Below are positions 1 to 12,299 of a stretch of DNA of 64,000 bases, one piece after another. Made by a program: the position numbers and the translations under genes. Numbering within the stretch: the stretch's first letter is position 1; the number at the start of each line of letters is the position of its first letter. The stretch is from Perognathus longimembris pacificus (lineage: Eukaryota > Chordata > Mammalia > Rodentia > Heteromyidae). Under the pieces are notes generated by a model. It was not told the DNA's origin and did not search any database. It was given only the letters and a program-made list of their open reading frames with translations. The stretch lies in assembly GCF_023159225.1 (NCBI RefSeq), contig NC_063166.1, positions 71,089,227-71,153,226 on the forward strand, written 5' to 3'.

Positions 1-1129
1 CATTGTGGAATTCTTAGTGTCCTACTATGCTAATTAATATCTGAGTCAACCATGAAGCTGCACAGTTTCTGTCCATGGTAGTGTTCAGTATGTTCTTGTT
101 TCTCCATCTCTCAGGACAGGATCAACATCTACCTTTGATCTATCTCATAAAGGCAACATGGAGATTAAATGAAGTAATATAGATCAGGTGCTTGAAAATC
201 TGGTTTCACTAGTATTAGGGCTGGACTAAGGATGAGTTTCCAATTTGTCTTCATTTTTCTCCTACTATCTTCATAATTTAAGAAGTACATTCCTGAAAGA
301 ATGCTTTGCCTTCCTGAATCTGCTAGGCCTATGGATAGATTCCAAATGGGGCTAGTCCTTTGTGGAGTATAAGGTTAAAACCTTCACCAAGGGGATATAC
401 TAGGGAGCCCCAGGTCCCCACTTCCCCTTTACATGACCTCTAATGGAGATTTCAAGGTTTCTCTTTTTTTTTTTTTCCTTTCTATTTTTGTATTCCCCAT
501 GCTTGAAAATACAGGAATCAAAACAATGGGCAACAAAGATAGAGCAGTACTTAATATTAAGAATGGCACTAAGCCGTATTCTACTAGGCACTTTGTGTTA
601 AACAAGGATGAAAATGTCTTACTGTTGGTTTTTCTTGCTCTTTGAGAACCTTGTCATTGAACAGTTTCTGGATCAATTCCTTTTCTCTCCCTCCAGCTGC
701 TTGTCTCACTCCTGACCTAGATGGCAGCATATTGGGATGCTGAAATAAGCAATGTGTTTGGATTGGGGATCCTCTGAGCAGGATGGAGGAGTGACAGTAG
801 TTGTTGCACATTGGATTTTCCCACTGATCCCTTAAGTGCAGCCTAGCAATGTGTTTACCACTGAGGAAGGCATTGAGACAGAGGGTGTACCTGCCATGCT
901 GGGCTAGGGGAACAACAGGCTCACAACCATTGTGCATTTGTTCAGCATCCACTATTATATATTTGGGGCTTTACAGGTGTCCAAATGAATGAGGCATTTT
1001 TATCACCTTTTTACAGATGAGAGTTTGTAGTTACCAAGTCCCTGAGGACAGGATCAACACCTACCTTTTTGGGTTATAGTACAAGTTAATGAAATGATGA
1101 CTACAAATCTGACCATGAGTTTAGGCTGG

Positions 1130-1131
<2 letters not shown>

Positions 1132-1160
<29 letters not shown>

Positions 1161-1239
1161 CCAGTCCTGGGCCTTGGACTCAGGGCCTGAGCACTGTCCC
1201 TGGCTTGTTTTTGCTCAAGGCTAGCACTCTGCCACTTGA
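1132..1239 (-). mobile_element. 5'-truncated SINE: Geo right arm only
   Basis: Reverse orientation: a 26-T run (the A tail) then the complement of the right arm of the dimeric SINE (motifs CCAGTCCTGG, GAGCACTGTCCC, CTAGCACTCTGCCACTTGA). The left arm is missing. TAGGCTGGTT is directly repeated at 1122-1131 and 1240-1249, so the element inserted in this short form. Confidence 0.88.
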
Positions 1240-1464
1240 TAGGCTGGTTTCTTAAGGCTTTTTCAATATTATGGTGGCTCCTTGGGTCTTCTGGTTGCTT
1301 ATGTGGAGGAGGATTGTTTTTGTCAGCAAGCAGAGTTGGTTTCAAACCCCAGATCTACTCACAAACTTAGTATCGTAACCTTGAGGAAATTACTGAATCT
1401 TGAATTTCTCTTCAAGCAAACTGCCTGAGGAAATCTTCCCAAGATGTTGTGTGTGCTGGGAGGC

Positions 1465-1479
1465 GGGGGGGGGGGGGGG
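1465..1479 (+). repeat. Poly-G run
   Basis: Fifteen consecutive G. Prone to length error in sequencing. Confidence 0.95.
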
Positions 1480-1957
1480 CGGTCATGATTATCCTACGTG
1501 GTCTCTAGCATGTGGATATTAAGTCAGTGGTAATACAGTTACGACCTCCCTTCCAAAATAGACATCCCCACATCTCCCCATTTTGTGTTCATGTGTCAGA
1601 TGCAAGCTCTTGCTTTTTTGAGTATGAAAACCAACTGTGAACCAGGATACTATGAGTGGACAGGCTGGAACATACAAGATTTGCCACAGAGACAGGACAG
1701 CCACTATTTATCATGATGCTTAGAACCTTACTTCTCTAGTATGATGCTGGCTATTGTAGGCCAAGTTTATCTTTGCCTGATAGAGGCATCACACCCTTCC
1801 TTCTGTTTCTCTCTCTAGCTGCCAGTCTGGGCTACCCTTGTACAGGACCATTTCTATGGCTAGGTACCCAAAAGTAGGGCAAGAAGGCTTCACTTATTGT
1901 CTCGCTAGACAAACGACTAGTCTGTGTTTTGTACCAACTTGGTATTCTAGGTGGAAG

Positions 1958-2097
1958 GTGAACAAGCTCACAGCCCAGCTAGGAAGACGAAGAAACTTGA
2001 ATTTATGTTATGAGGTAAAAATAGAGGCTGAATGAGTTCACAGCCCACCTAGGAGACGTAGAAAACCTGCATTTGTATTACAGAGTAAAAGGCAGAC
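1958..2097 (+). repeat. Diverged tandem duplication, two ~70-bp units
   Basis: Units at 1958-2026 and 2028-2097 align head to tail, sharing TCACAGCCCA, CTAGGA, GACG, AGAAA and AGTAAAA/GGTAAAA blocks. About three quarters of positions match by eye. No known family recognised. Confidence 0.65.
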
Positions 2098-4689
2098 AGA
2101 AATTTGAGGCACTGTGAGAATATAGAGAGTTGCTACTCTCACCTGAGTGGTGAGAGAACAGGTGGAGATTAGAATCAGCCCTACCTTAGGCTTGTGGCCA
2201 AACTTGAGTGAAGTTAGCCAGATGAAGGAAAGGCAAGTGGAAATTAAGAGCTGGAAGAGGCGGGCTGCAGTGAGCCTGATACCTGGCTGCTGTCGATGTC
2301 ATGTTGGACCATGTGAAAAATGCTGTTCCAGGGCCCATAAGCTGTGTTTCTTAGCCCACCCATGTGCATAAAACCATTGGGTCTGCACTGTTGTTAGCTC
2401 CCCAGGAGTAGCTCTGGGATGGAGTGGGAGATTGGGTAGTTACACAAAACTGAGCCTGAATGGCCGCTGAAGAGGCATTGTGCACCCAGACTGACTGGGT
2501 TCATCGGTGAGCAGGGCTCACCACCATGTTGGCGTCCATTGAGTTGGCTGTTAACGGTAGTTGCTTTACTCATTCTTGCCAGGAAAGTACTCCAATTTTT
2601 TTTTACAGGTCCTAGGGATAACATTAATTTCACTTATTTTGACTATTCCAGCTAATTTAGAACCAATTCAATTATCTTACTGAGGGCCTAGGTGGAGAGG
2701 GTGGGAGAAGCATTGATTATTGTTTTTCTTTTGCATTTTTTCATTTAGCTTTTTCGTAGCAACATGAGCAGAATTCTTATTTTGGAAAGAGAATTTTCTA
2801 CCCATGCATTTGTGGTTTTGACAGTATGATTCTGTTAGTTTTTGTTTATAATCTTGATTAAATTTTATAGAAATGGTTTAGTATGTGATTATTCCCTTTA
2901 TAGAAGTAAAACAAATACCAGCAATATAGAAGCAACACTTGAGAAATAGCCAGACCATTTCAGGTTATTTCCCTAGCATTTTTTAGGTGGTGCCAGTGCA
3001 GGACAATAACTCAGGAGTGAGGCAATAATTAACTGTGGACCGTGATTATTAGAATTGAACATATGATCTCTACAGGGATGTACTTCCCAGTGTCATCATG
3101 TGGGGGTGTTTTTGTTCCTAGTATTCTTTTACATATATTCTCGTTTCACCTCATGCCCATACTTGACAGGTGAGGACACTGAGTCACAGAGTAGGCCTTT
3201 AATACTTAGGGGGCTACACTGTATTTTAGAAGGCAAGATAACCCTCAGGTCAAAGAATTAGAGTGTGTTGAGCTGTGCTTGGATGTCATGGTGACTTTTC
3301 CAGGTATTGTGGGTGTGCTGGGACATCGCATTGGTAGGGAAATGAGGTGTGGACAGAAGGCTATAGTGACCAGTTTCATTTGGTTACAGAATAAGAAAAG
3401 GAGGTGAAGATAGGTTTCACAGGTATTTTTAAATGCATGAATATGTGAATGTGTTAGCATGTTGCCACCAAACAGAAGATACAGTGTGGAAGGGGGAAAA
3501 ACTGAAAATAAGCTTGTATACATTTCATCGCTCATAAAGAATACAGTTAGAGATGTGAGATGTTTGTTAGTGTCCTTCTTCCTGGACTCTTGTAATATTG
3601 GATGTGATTTTTATATGCAGCAACCTGCAGGTTGTGGGGAAATGCTCTATTTAATCATGTTGCAGTCTTGTTTGTTTAGGTTTTTTTTTTAATAGTAGAA
3701 AAATGTCTTTGGCTTGCTTCTGTAGCCAGATTGATTTTGCTTGTGGGTGTCCAGATGCTGATGAGCTGTAATTAGCATAAGAAGGAGGCTGGAAAGATGT
3801 TGAACATTCTTTCCTGGTAGCCAAACAAAGGATCCCCAAACAGAAGTTATTCTCAAATATCATACTGAACAGAAGCAGCCCTTTGCTCATTTAGATATGC
3901 TCTATTAAAAGATGTCTGTATCGGGCTGGGCAGGTCATCACCCAAGAGAGTCCACTGGGGAAAACCTTGCTGCAACTGGTAGCAGGGTGATTTTTAAAGA
4001 TAATAGGAAACAATACCTCCAGTAACCCAGAAGAGAAGAGCCCTGGCTGGCTTCAGAACACTCAACTTGCATTTCTGCCTTAACTCTTCTGTTTAGTTCT
4101 TGGCAAGTCATTGGGCTTTCTGAACCCCAGGTGCAGCATCTTTAAGATGTAGCCAATAATTTCTAGTGTGAGATATTATTGAGAATAATATCAGCATGTG
4201 AGACTAGAATAAGATAACATATAAAGTGCTTGTATAATATAAAATTATACACGTGTGTAAAATAGAGATGGTGTGTTAAATTTCTCGTTTTCCCCGTGTC
4301 TTCTGTTTCCCCAACGCTTTTTCTTTTTAGTACCTTTTGTCCCCTTATCCCTGGCTCTAAAGTAGAAAGAAACTTATTGTTAGTGTGTTCCTTATTTGCT
4401 GTGGGGTTACCACAAAATAAATTAGGCGTATCATTTTGATAATCACTAAAAAACCATGCCTACAACTTTCTTAGATGTATTGATTAATAATAAATCATGT
4501 CTGTGTTAAGTATGCCTGCTGGCCGGCCAACTTCTGGAATACAATGTTTCCTGCCTCCTTAACTGGTTCATCTGCCAAGCTGTGTCAGCCCTTAACCTGC
4601 TGAGCTGCCAGACAGTGTGTCAACTGGTCTGAGGTTACTGATGATGGTGGGATGGTGAACTTACCCTTGAGTATTCCTAGGTTCCAGAA

Positions 4690-4850
4690 CATACATGATG
4701 TTATTATCCCTACTACCAGCTCTGGGTGGGGATCAACTTGTTTTATTACTGAGGGAACAGCCCCAGAGATGTTAAGTACTGTCTCAAATTGTACACACAG
4801 TTTAAGTTAATGTCTGCAGGAACCTAAAGCCCAAGTTCTTAATACTGTGT
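4690..4850 (-). mobile_element. MIR remnant (antisense)
   Basis: Diverged antisense MIR core: TTATTACTGAGGGAACAG, CCCAGAGATGTTAAGTACTG, then a block corresponding to the ACACAGC region. Confidence 0.5.
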
Positions 4851-5454
4851 TTCAGTCTCTCAAGGAGATATCTGAAATCCAGAAAGTTAAATGACTTTCA
4901 ATCACCAAGGCAACAATCCAGTAAGTGCTATTTCTAGATTCTGTTGTGTTAATCCTGATTTTAGTCTCCTTAAGGCATCCCTTTCATTTCTCTCAGCTTT
5001 GGAGTTTGTGACGTCAATTAGGAAAACCACTGTAGCATGGGTACCTCTTGAATTTGATCTCATTGTCACTCCTGCCTCTCGCCCACTGCCCCTATTTCTT
5101 CTCCTCCATTCCTTCCTCAAGTGGTTGCAGCTGTCTTCTGCCACTGTTCACTGTTCATGTATTCTTGCCTCTCTCCAAGCCATTCTTTACTCTTGGCCAG
5201 AACTTCTAGGGGAAAGAGGTAAACTGCCTCCAACACGTCTAAAGTGGAAATTGTAATCCTTTAAAGTCTTCTTAATACAAACCTAAGGTAAAATCTCCAC
5301 TTTGACATGACACTGGAAGCCTGCCCTTTTGGCCTTGTCTGGCTGCCTCTTGCCCGCCTTGCCCATCCTCTGCAGTTCCCGGTAGCCTGAGCTGTGGCAT
5401 TTCCTGCTCTGGGCCTCCTTTTTCACCTCCATATTTTGACATTCATAGCCTTTT

Positions 5455-5850
5455 TAAAGAAATGTATTGTTGTTGTAAAGGTGACATACAGGGGGGTTAC
5501 AGTTACATAAGTCAGAAAAAAAGCACATTTCTCGGGGCTGGGGATATAGCCTAGTGGCAACAGTGCCTGCCTCGGATACACGAGGCCCTAGGTTCGATTC
5601 CCCAGCACCACATATACAGAAAACGGCCAGAAGCGGCGCTGTGGCTCAAGTGGCGGAGTGCTAGCCTTGAGTGGGAAGAAGCCAGGGACAGTGCTCAGGC
5701 CCGGAGTCCAAGGCCCAGGACTGGCCAAAAAAAAAAAAAAAAAAAAAAAAAGCACATTTCTTTTTGGACAATGTCACCCCTTGTCTTGATTTCCCCACTT
5801 CTCTTAGTAGGCTGTCCCCTTATGCTCACAGAAGCAGTCTTTGCATTCAG
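5455..5850 (+). mobile_element. Unclassified interspersed repeat interrupted by a SINE
   Basis: Sequence around AAAGGTGACATACAGG, GTTACAGTTACATAAGTC and GGACAATGTCACCCC is split by the SINE at 5533-5744. A second diverged copy is at 57550-57680. Possibly an L1 3' UTR piece; class uncertain and outer limits approximate. Confidence 0.55.
5533..5744 (+). mobile_element. Dimeric SINE (IDL-Geo type), full length
   Basis: The left arm is ID/tRNA-like, with an A-box region (TAGCCTAGTGGCAACAGTG) and B box (GGTTCGATTCC). The right arm runs from GGCCAGAAGCGGCGCTGTGG to CAGGACTGGCC, then a long A tail. A perfect 17-bp TSD, AAAAAAAGCACATTTCT, lies at 5516-5532 and 5745-5761. A young-looking insertion. 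Confidence 0.93.
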
Positions 5851-5989
5851 TAGCTGTCTGCTTATTTCCACTCAACTGCGCACTCTCAGACAAGGACTAT
5901 GTCATGCTTGGTGGTAGGGGTGGGTAGGAATTCTTTTCATCTTTTGAATCCCTTTCAAGTACTCAATAAAATGGAAGGAAAATACCTTT

Positions 5990-6200
5990 TATTAAGGAGA
6001 CTATCAAAAATATATCGTGTTCTTAGTATACTCATCACCCAGCTTCGATGATTATCATTTAGCCAATCTTATTTCATCTCTCCTCCTTTCTTCCTATAAT
6101 AGTTTAAGGTATCTCTAGGTATCACATAATTTTACCTCATATGGAATTTCTAATTGCAAAATCAGTAACTGATATAAATGAGTGCCTTGAAGTTAGGTAC
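5990..6200. mobile_element. Ancient L1 remnant
   Basis: Contains CATCACCCAGCTTCGATGA, ATTTAGCCAATCTTATTTCA, typical of old mammalian L1 3' regions, with no intact frame. Limits and orientation approximate. Confidence 0.5.
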
Positions 6201-6298
6201 TTAAATTTAGAAAAATCTAGCCAGAATATATCTTTTAACATTAAAACCTGCTGATAATTTAGCTTTGTGCCAGTAGATGTCAGAAATAGCTCAGTAAG

Positions 6299-6533
6299 CC
6301 AGGTGCTGGTGGCTCATGCCTGTAATCCTAGCTACTCAGGAGGTTGAAATGTGAGTTCAAGGTCATCCCCAGCAGGAAAATTCACTGGACTCTCCGTCTC
6401 TAAAATAACCAGTAAAAAGCCAGATTGGAAGCATAGCACAGATGGCAGAACACCAGCTAAATAAGCAAGCTTAGCAAGTGTTGGGCCTTGATCTAAAAAA
6501 CCTCAGTACTGGAAGTACGTAAGTAAATAAATA
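6299..6533 (+). mobile_element. B1-Geo mosaic SINE
   Basis: 7SL-derived left part (GGTGGCTCATGCCTGTAATC, CTAGCTACTCAGGAGG) followed by a diverged Geo-type right part and an AAGTAAATAAATAA tail. Confidence 0.85.
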
Positions 6534-7394
6534 AGATTAGTTCTGGGTTGCTCCCTTTGGCCCTGTTGACATTTTGAATGGGGTAATTCTGTCGTGAGGA
6601 GATATCATGGTCACAAGCACGAAGGGTGCTCAGTAGCATCTCTGCCCTAGGGGCAAAAACAAACCCCCCCATCATCACATTAAAATTGTAGTGTTTCAGA
6701 CTGTGGAATCCTCTCCCTCCCATCCATCACTGAAAACCAGTAATACAGAGAAAGAAAAGAACGGTGTAGTGTTGTAGAGGTATGTTTAATAGACAGTTGT
6801 AGAAACCGAGTCCCAAAGTGAAGCATGCCTTTCTGATTTTGACTGTGCTTATTAGTATCATGCAAGAAAATGGTCTGAGTTCTCTGCTCCCTGAGCCAGT
6901 GTGTCTTACTGTATAGCACATAGAAATTATAGATGCTATAGACTGAGGTCAGAGGCTTTCTAGGAGCAGGCAGAAGTGCTGTGGTCTCAGTGGGGAGTCT
7001 CACTGATGGAGAAAGGTCTTCTGGCCAGGTGAGGGGCGATCTAGAATAGTTCTGCCAGCAAGGACACATGGCCAGCTGCACACTTGGAGCCTGCCGGCAT
7101 CTGCCAGGCTGTTCATCATTCCTCTTCACCAGGTACTTGTGAGGAAGCTAACTGGGGAATTCTCTCCTTGAAAGTGTGTCTTAGATTCCTCAGTAGTAGG
7201 CAAGGAGGATTTGTTTTGAAGAAATATACTTTGAAGTCGGTTTTTGTCAGAAACCATCTGTTTTGTATAAAACAAAGAGACATTGGAGTTTCACTTTATC
7301 ACTTTGTTCAAAATGGGCTCTCTGCTTATTTCTCACAATTCAGCTGGCTAAGCGGTGCCTGGGAAAGTTGGGTGCTAGGAAACTTAGTTCAGTA

Positions 7395-7555
7395 AAAAGG
7401 CAGCTATAGGGTAATAGAAAGAAAGCTGGCCTTGGGAGCCAGATCCATCATTTTATAGCTCTTTCTAGCTCTGCAAACTTCCGTAAGGGATATAACCTCT
7501 CTAGCCCTATTTATTTTTCTCTTCCATAAAATGGAGAGAATAATTTGCTATAAGG
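7395..7555 (+). mobile_element. MIR remnant
   Basis: Follows the MIR consensus order: GCTGGCCTTGGGAGCCAGA, TAGCTCTGCAAACTT, AACCTCTCTAGCC, ATAAAATGGAGAGAATAAT. Confidence 0.7.
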
Positions 7556-7584
7556 ATGGCCATAAATATTGTATCAGAAAACGA

Positions 7585-7668
7585 GGGCTAGTGGTGTAGC
7601 TATGTGGTAGGTAAGAACCTGGTATACACAAAACTCTTGAGTTCCATCCCTGATACCACACAAGGAAT
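7585..7668 (+). mobile_element. ID-like tRNA-derived SINE monomer (degenerate)
   Basis: GGGCTAGTGGTGTAGCTATG through GAGTTCCATCCCTGATACCA resembles one ID monomer with decayed A and B boxes. A GAGAGAGA tract follows. Confidence 0.6.
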
Positions 7669-8480
7669 AAAAGAGAGAGATTGGGAGGTGGGGGGAGGAA
7701 GGAGGAAGAAAATGATATGTGAACTACCAGCATTGCAGTCTTATCTATAACACTAATAAATGGTTTTCCCCTCATAAGAAAGGCCCATTGGGAAAGGCAT
7801 GTGGACCTTGGTTCCTTATTATACACCTGCAGAAAGACCGCATGTAGGTGTATTGAAAGACTCACCTATACGATAATGATGCTGACAAGTCTTTAGTATA
7901 TTTGAAAGCATATTGGATTGATTATATCCTGTCAGTAAAACAGAACATGGAATTGTTCTTCTCATACATAGTGTGGCTTAGGATGAACTGGGTTCTTTTA
8001 TCTCCTCCTAACAAGAGGTCAGACCCTGTTCAATTGGGGTGCAAAGACATTTTGTCAGCACAGAACAATGTGTGTTTTTCAAGTAGCTTTTCTGTGAGAA
8101 AGATGATACAGTAGTTTGGTTTGTTTGTCTCAGATTGGAACTGAAAGAACTATGTGAGAGCAGCACTGAAATTCCTTGTATCCTTTCACTGTGTGGTGCC
8201 TAGCTGAAGGAAGAAAGGTTCAGAAGTCAGACTTCAAGCAAATGAACATAAGGCCACCTCGGGTCTGCATGCAGGCATTTCTGAGTTTCATGGCAATCAT
8301 CAGAGCCCCAGAGCAGGAGGAAGTGCATGGGGATCCCTACTGCTGGCAAAGCTAAAGCCACCTAAAGAGGACTTCACTGCCTAATGTGAGAGGAATTGGA
8401 AGAGATTAGGCTGTCTGGATGAAAGTAGTGAGGAGCTGCACTTAGATCCTTCCCAAAGGCCAGGGAGTGGCCCCCACCCC

Positions 8481-8524
<44 letters not shown>
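8481..8524 (+). repeat. (CA)n microsatellite
   Basis: About 22 uninterrupted CA units preceded by a C-rich tract and followed by a CACTCACTCAC degenerate tail. Confidence 0.97.
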
Positions 8525-8525
<1 letters not shown>

Positions 8526-10794
8526 TCACCCACTCACTCACCCACTGATTTTCTATCCAGAGCCAGCATCCAGGGAAGGGCTTTCAGGAAAATAGCTGTC
8601 TTTCTCTATGCTGTGTTGTCCTTCCTTTTGCACTGAGGCAGATTGAAGCTTAGCAGGTAGGAAGTCAGGAGAACAGAGACATTTGTGAGGGATACTATGG
8701 GTGCGTTCTGTTGTTTGTGCCTAGCTTCAGTGTGAGTCCAGGCACTGATGTGGGTCCTCTCTGTTTTACCAGTCCTGTAGGCCATTTGAGAGGGCACTGA
8801 GCTAGCCATTACAAAGAATTCTTTGTAAACTTTAAAAAAGGCCACAGTACAAACATGTTCGCTATTTTTGTAGGATGTCAGGATTTTAGGGGGCTCCATT
8901 GGAAGGGTGAGGTTGTGTGTGATAATCTGCTTCTCCATCCTGAAAGAGCTTTCTAGGTTTCAGGCCTAGTTTAGTTTGCATAAATACTCCTGAAAGTGAT
9001 CAGCCACAGGGGATGCAGCATTCCAGCAGCCTCACATTGCACCACTCTTCATCAAAGGCCTCAGTCCTGCCAGGTAGGAGCTGCTCTCACACCAGCTGTG
9101 TATCACACTACAGGTGTAGATGCTGTGGGTGGGTGGGTGGGACTATGAAGATAAAATAAAGATGACAAAGTCCACGCACTAATTTTCTGCCATTGTAAGG
9201 ATGGAGGTTAATTGTAAAAGGCTAGGTCTGTCCTTCCCCTGGCTCTCCAGAATCTGTGTGTAATAATGGGAAGTATTCTTAAGAGACCCCTGGAGATAGG
9301 GAAAAGAAGAGCATGTACCTCTTCATCCACAGTTGCTTTGTGTGCTAAGACTTTCCAGGATGGGCTGTGTGACTACTTCTCAGAATGAGCAAAGCCACAT
9401 TCATCTTTCTCGGTTCTAATACCTGAACTCTGAAGACTTCCAGTCTCCTTTGGCCCAACTTTGGTAGGAAAGAACTTAGGCATGAGTGCTTCAAGAAGGA
9501 AATCACATTTGTTCTGAACTAGTCCTAGATACTAGTAAGAAACTAAAATAGCAAGGTTTATTTCTCTTGGAGGCAAACAAGCCTAGAGGTTAGCAAAGTG
9601 GCTTCCCAATGCCATCAGGCCCAGATTCCTTCTGTCATCTATCCTGCTGTCCTTATCATAGGGCACAGAATGTATGTTGGCTTTTTAATGATCCCCACAT
9701 TACCTATAAAGGTGCCTCGCTTCTATTTTCAAGATTTCCCTATGGTCTCAGATGGCTACTAGAGCTCCAGTTATTATATTCCAAGTATCAGGAATGCAGA
9801 AAGAACAGGGAAGGGCCAGAAGGGACATACCCCTTCCAGGATGTCCCAGACACCAGTTCAGCCTAGATTACTGACCTGAAGCTAGTCCCATGTGCCTACT
9901 TAGCTGTAAGGGAAGCTGTAGGGTTCCTTGTTTCATTTTTAAGCTGTTCGCTTTATCTTTCCAGATAAAATTCAAATGGGCTGTAAGACTAAGAGATGAG
10001 AGGAGATCCATTTTGGGATGGTTATTGTCTCCTCAGCCAGTCTGGCTGGGTTCCTTGATATAGTGAAAATCTTACTCTCATAGAATATGGCCAGGCCTCC
10101 AGAGTTACTGAGGTCCCACACCTTCCTCAGTCACACTGCTGCCACTGGAGAAATGGGAGGTCATAGGCAAGCACTCGAAGCTCCCCACACCTTCTCTTTC
10201 ATTCCATCTGAGCTATGAACCACCATCCCTAATACATGAGCACCTGCCTTAGGAAGTCTCATGCTTTCAACTCTCACACCCTGAGGGAGTGTTTAGATGC
10301 CCAACATTCTGGTCTTTTCCCTCTGAACTCTTAAAGAAAAGCAGTATAGCACAGAGAAGCATTTCCTGGCACACACAGTCACTTCCTTATACAATACACT
10401 TTTTCCCACTGTTTCAGGGCTGTAAATTTAAGACAGCACTTAAGCATTTTTCTAGTCTATAGTACTGCTGGAACATTCTGCAATGTGAGAAAGGAGTCCC
10501 TATGGGAGTGGTGACAATGAGTAAGTCAGCCACAGTCAGTGTCCTTGCTCTGCACCCAGAAGGTGCTCAGGCTGTGTTCATGGGGTCTCATCACAATTGA
10601 AGAAAAAAGAAAGGAAAGAAAACTTAGCTGTATTTCAAGCAAAATGGGTGCTAGTGGACCTATTTCAGCGGAAAAGACATTCAGAGTTTGAAACAGCAGA
10701 CATATAACTCCTTTTCTGAAAATCACCTTTGGGAGTTTCTTCATTTATATTCCAAGTTCACATTCCTCTCACTTCTGTCTTGCCTGCTTCTCAA

Positions 10795-11515
10795 CATTTA
10801 AGTAAAATTTCAAACATACAAGAAAAGTGACGGAACTGTATAGCAAATACTTATGTACCCCATATACACCTAGATTCTTCAATTAACACTTTGCTGGGTT
10901 GTTAAAGCACATTTCTGTCCATTTCTTTTACCATCTCTCTTTTTTTTTTTTAATGTTGAAAGTAAGTTGCAGACAGCAGTATACTCCATCCTTCAATGCC
11001 TCAGTGTGTTTAGGTACTGTTTAGGTACAATTACAAAGTAAAGTGCAGAGGTCTTAAGTGTATTATTTAATGTGTTTTGGCAAATCCAATGTCAAGATGT
11101 AGAATATTATGATAGCCTAGAAAGTTCCTACCTGCCCCACCCTAATCACACACAAGGCAAACCACTGCCCTGTTTTCCACATTAACTCACTCATCTAGAT
11201 CCTCAACCAGTGGGCTTATCCAGTGTGGGTGAGACTCAGCATGTTGCTTTTGAGATTTGTCCATAGTTGTAGTATGGTCCCAGATGGCTACTAGTGGTAG
11301 TTTGCTCCTTTTGTGGCTGAGTAGTATTGCATTATGTGGATGAATTTCTCCATTCTTCCTATTTCTAGGCTGTTTCAGATTTTTAGCCATTCGGAAATAC
11401 AGCTCTGTGTGTCTTTTTGTGGTCAGATGTTTTCTTGACCTCTTGAGTGAATTCCTAGAAGAAAGTATTGGAATTGGTAGATGAAATTGCTGGGTCTTGA
11501 GAATTTTTTTTATAT
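10795..11515 (-). mobile_element. Ancient L1 fragment (ORF2 3' end and 3' UTR, antisense)
   Basis: The minus strand reads an L1 ORF2 C-terminal relic, with NAILLSHK followed further on by MDKSQKQHAE, corresponding to the GILLSHKK end region. The + strand shows the antisense hallmarks GGCTGAGTAGTATTGCAT and GGAATTGGTAGATGAAATTG. The frame is broken; no functional protein is expected. Confidence 0.75.
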
Positions 11516-11684
11516 ATAACTAGAATCTTATCATTGAATTGAGAGGAGACCTCATAAATTAAGCCATCCCTATTGTACAGACAAGGATAATGAGACTCAG
11601 AGAGTAAGTGGAGACCTGTTCAGTCTCAGAGAAGATTTTTCTTGAAGTATAAACTACAAATTGAGTCTACTATGTCCTAGTATT

Positions 11685-12172
11685 TTTTTTCTTAATTCTA
11701 TTTTGCTCTTACTGGGGCTTGAACTCAGGAGCAGGGTGCTATCCCCAAGATTCTTTTGCTGAAGGTTAGTGATCTACCACTTGAGCTACAGCTCCACTTC
11801 TGGCTCTTATTTTGTTTGTTTGTTTTTTGTTTTTGCCAGTCTTGGGGCTTGAACTCAGGGCCTGAGCACTGTCCCTGGCTTCTTTTTGCTCAGGGCTGGC
11901 ACTCTACCACTTGAGCCACAGTGCCACTTCTGACTTTTTTCTGTATATGTAGTGCTGAGGAATCAAACACAGGGCTTCATGCATGCTAGGCAAGCACTCT
12001 ACCACTAGGCCACATTCCCAGCCCTTCCACTTCTGGCTCTTTCTGAGTATATTTTTTTATTGGAGATAAGAGTCTCACCAACTTTCCTTCCCAGGCTGGC
12101 TTCCAACCACAATCCTCAGCTCTCAGCCTCCTGAGTAGCTAGGATTACAGGTGTGAGCCACCAGCGCCTGAC
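11685..12172 (-). mobile_element. B1-Geo mosaic SINE, interrupted by a younger SINE
   Basis: Antisense Geo part (11690-11808) and antisense 7SL/B1 part (12042-12172: CTCAGCCTCCTGAGTAGCTA, GGATTACAGGTGTGAGCCA). TSD TGTCCTAGTATT at 11673-11684 and 12173-12184. The middle is occupied by the insertion at 11809-12025. Confidence 0.9.
11809..12025 (-). mobile_element. Dimeric SINE (IDL-Geo) nested in another SINE
   Basis: T-rich tail, then the complement of Geo and the ID-like left arm ending CACATTCCCAGCCC. The 16-bp TSD TCCACTTCTGGCTCTT (11793-11808, 12026-12041) is itself part of the host SINE, so this insertion is younger. Confidence 0.92.
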
Positions 12173-12299
12173 TGTCCTAGTATTCTTTGTCATTCTGAGA
12201 AAAGAGGAAAGGAATTGGGATTTTTATTCTGAAAGTTCACTATTTCAATTATTTATTGCTTAGGGGCAATTAGATATACCTGAAAGTGATATATAATCA

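Noticed and set aside
5533..5610. tRNA gene (A and B boxes present)
   Set aside because: This is the tRNA-derived head of a dimeric SINE with a TSD and A tail; no tRNA cloverleaf end or CCA-type context. The same applies to all other SINE heads.
11187..11390. 67-codon minus-strand gene
   Set aside because: Relic of L1 ORF2 C-terminus, not an independent gene.
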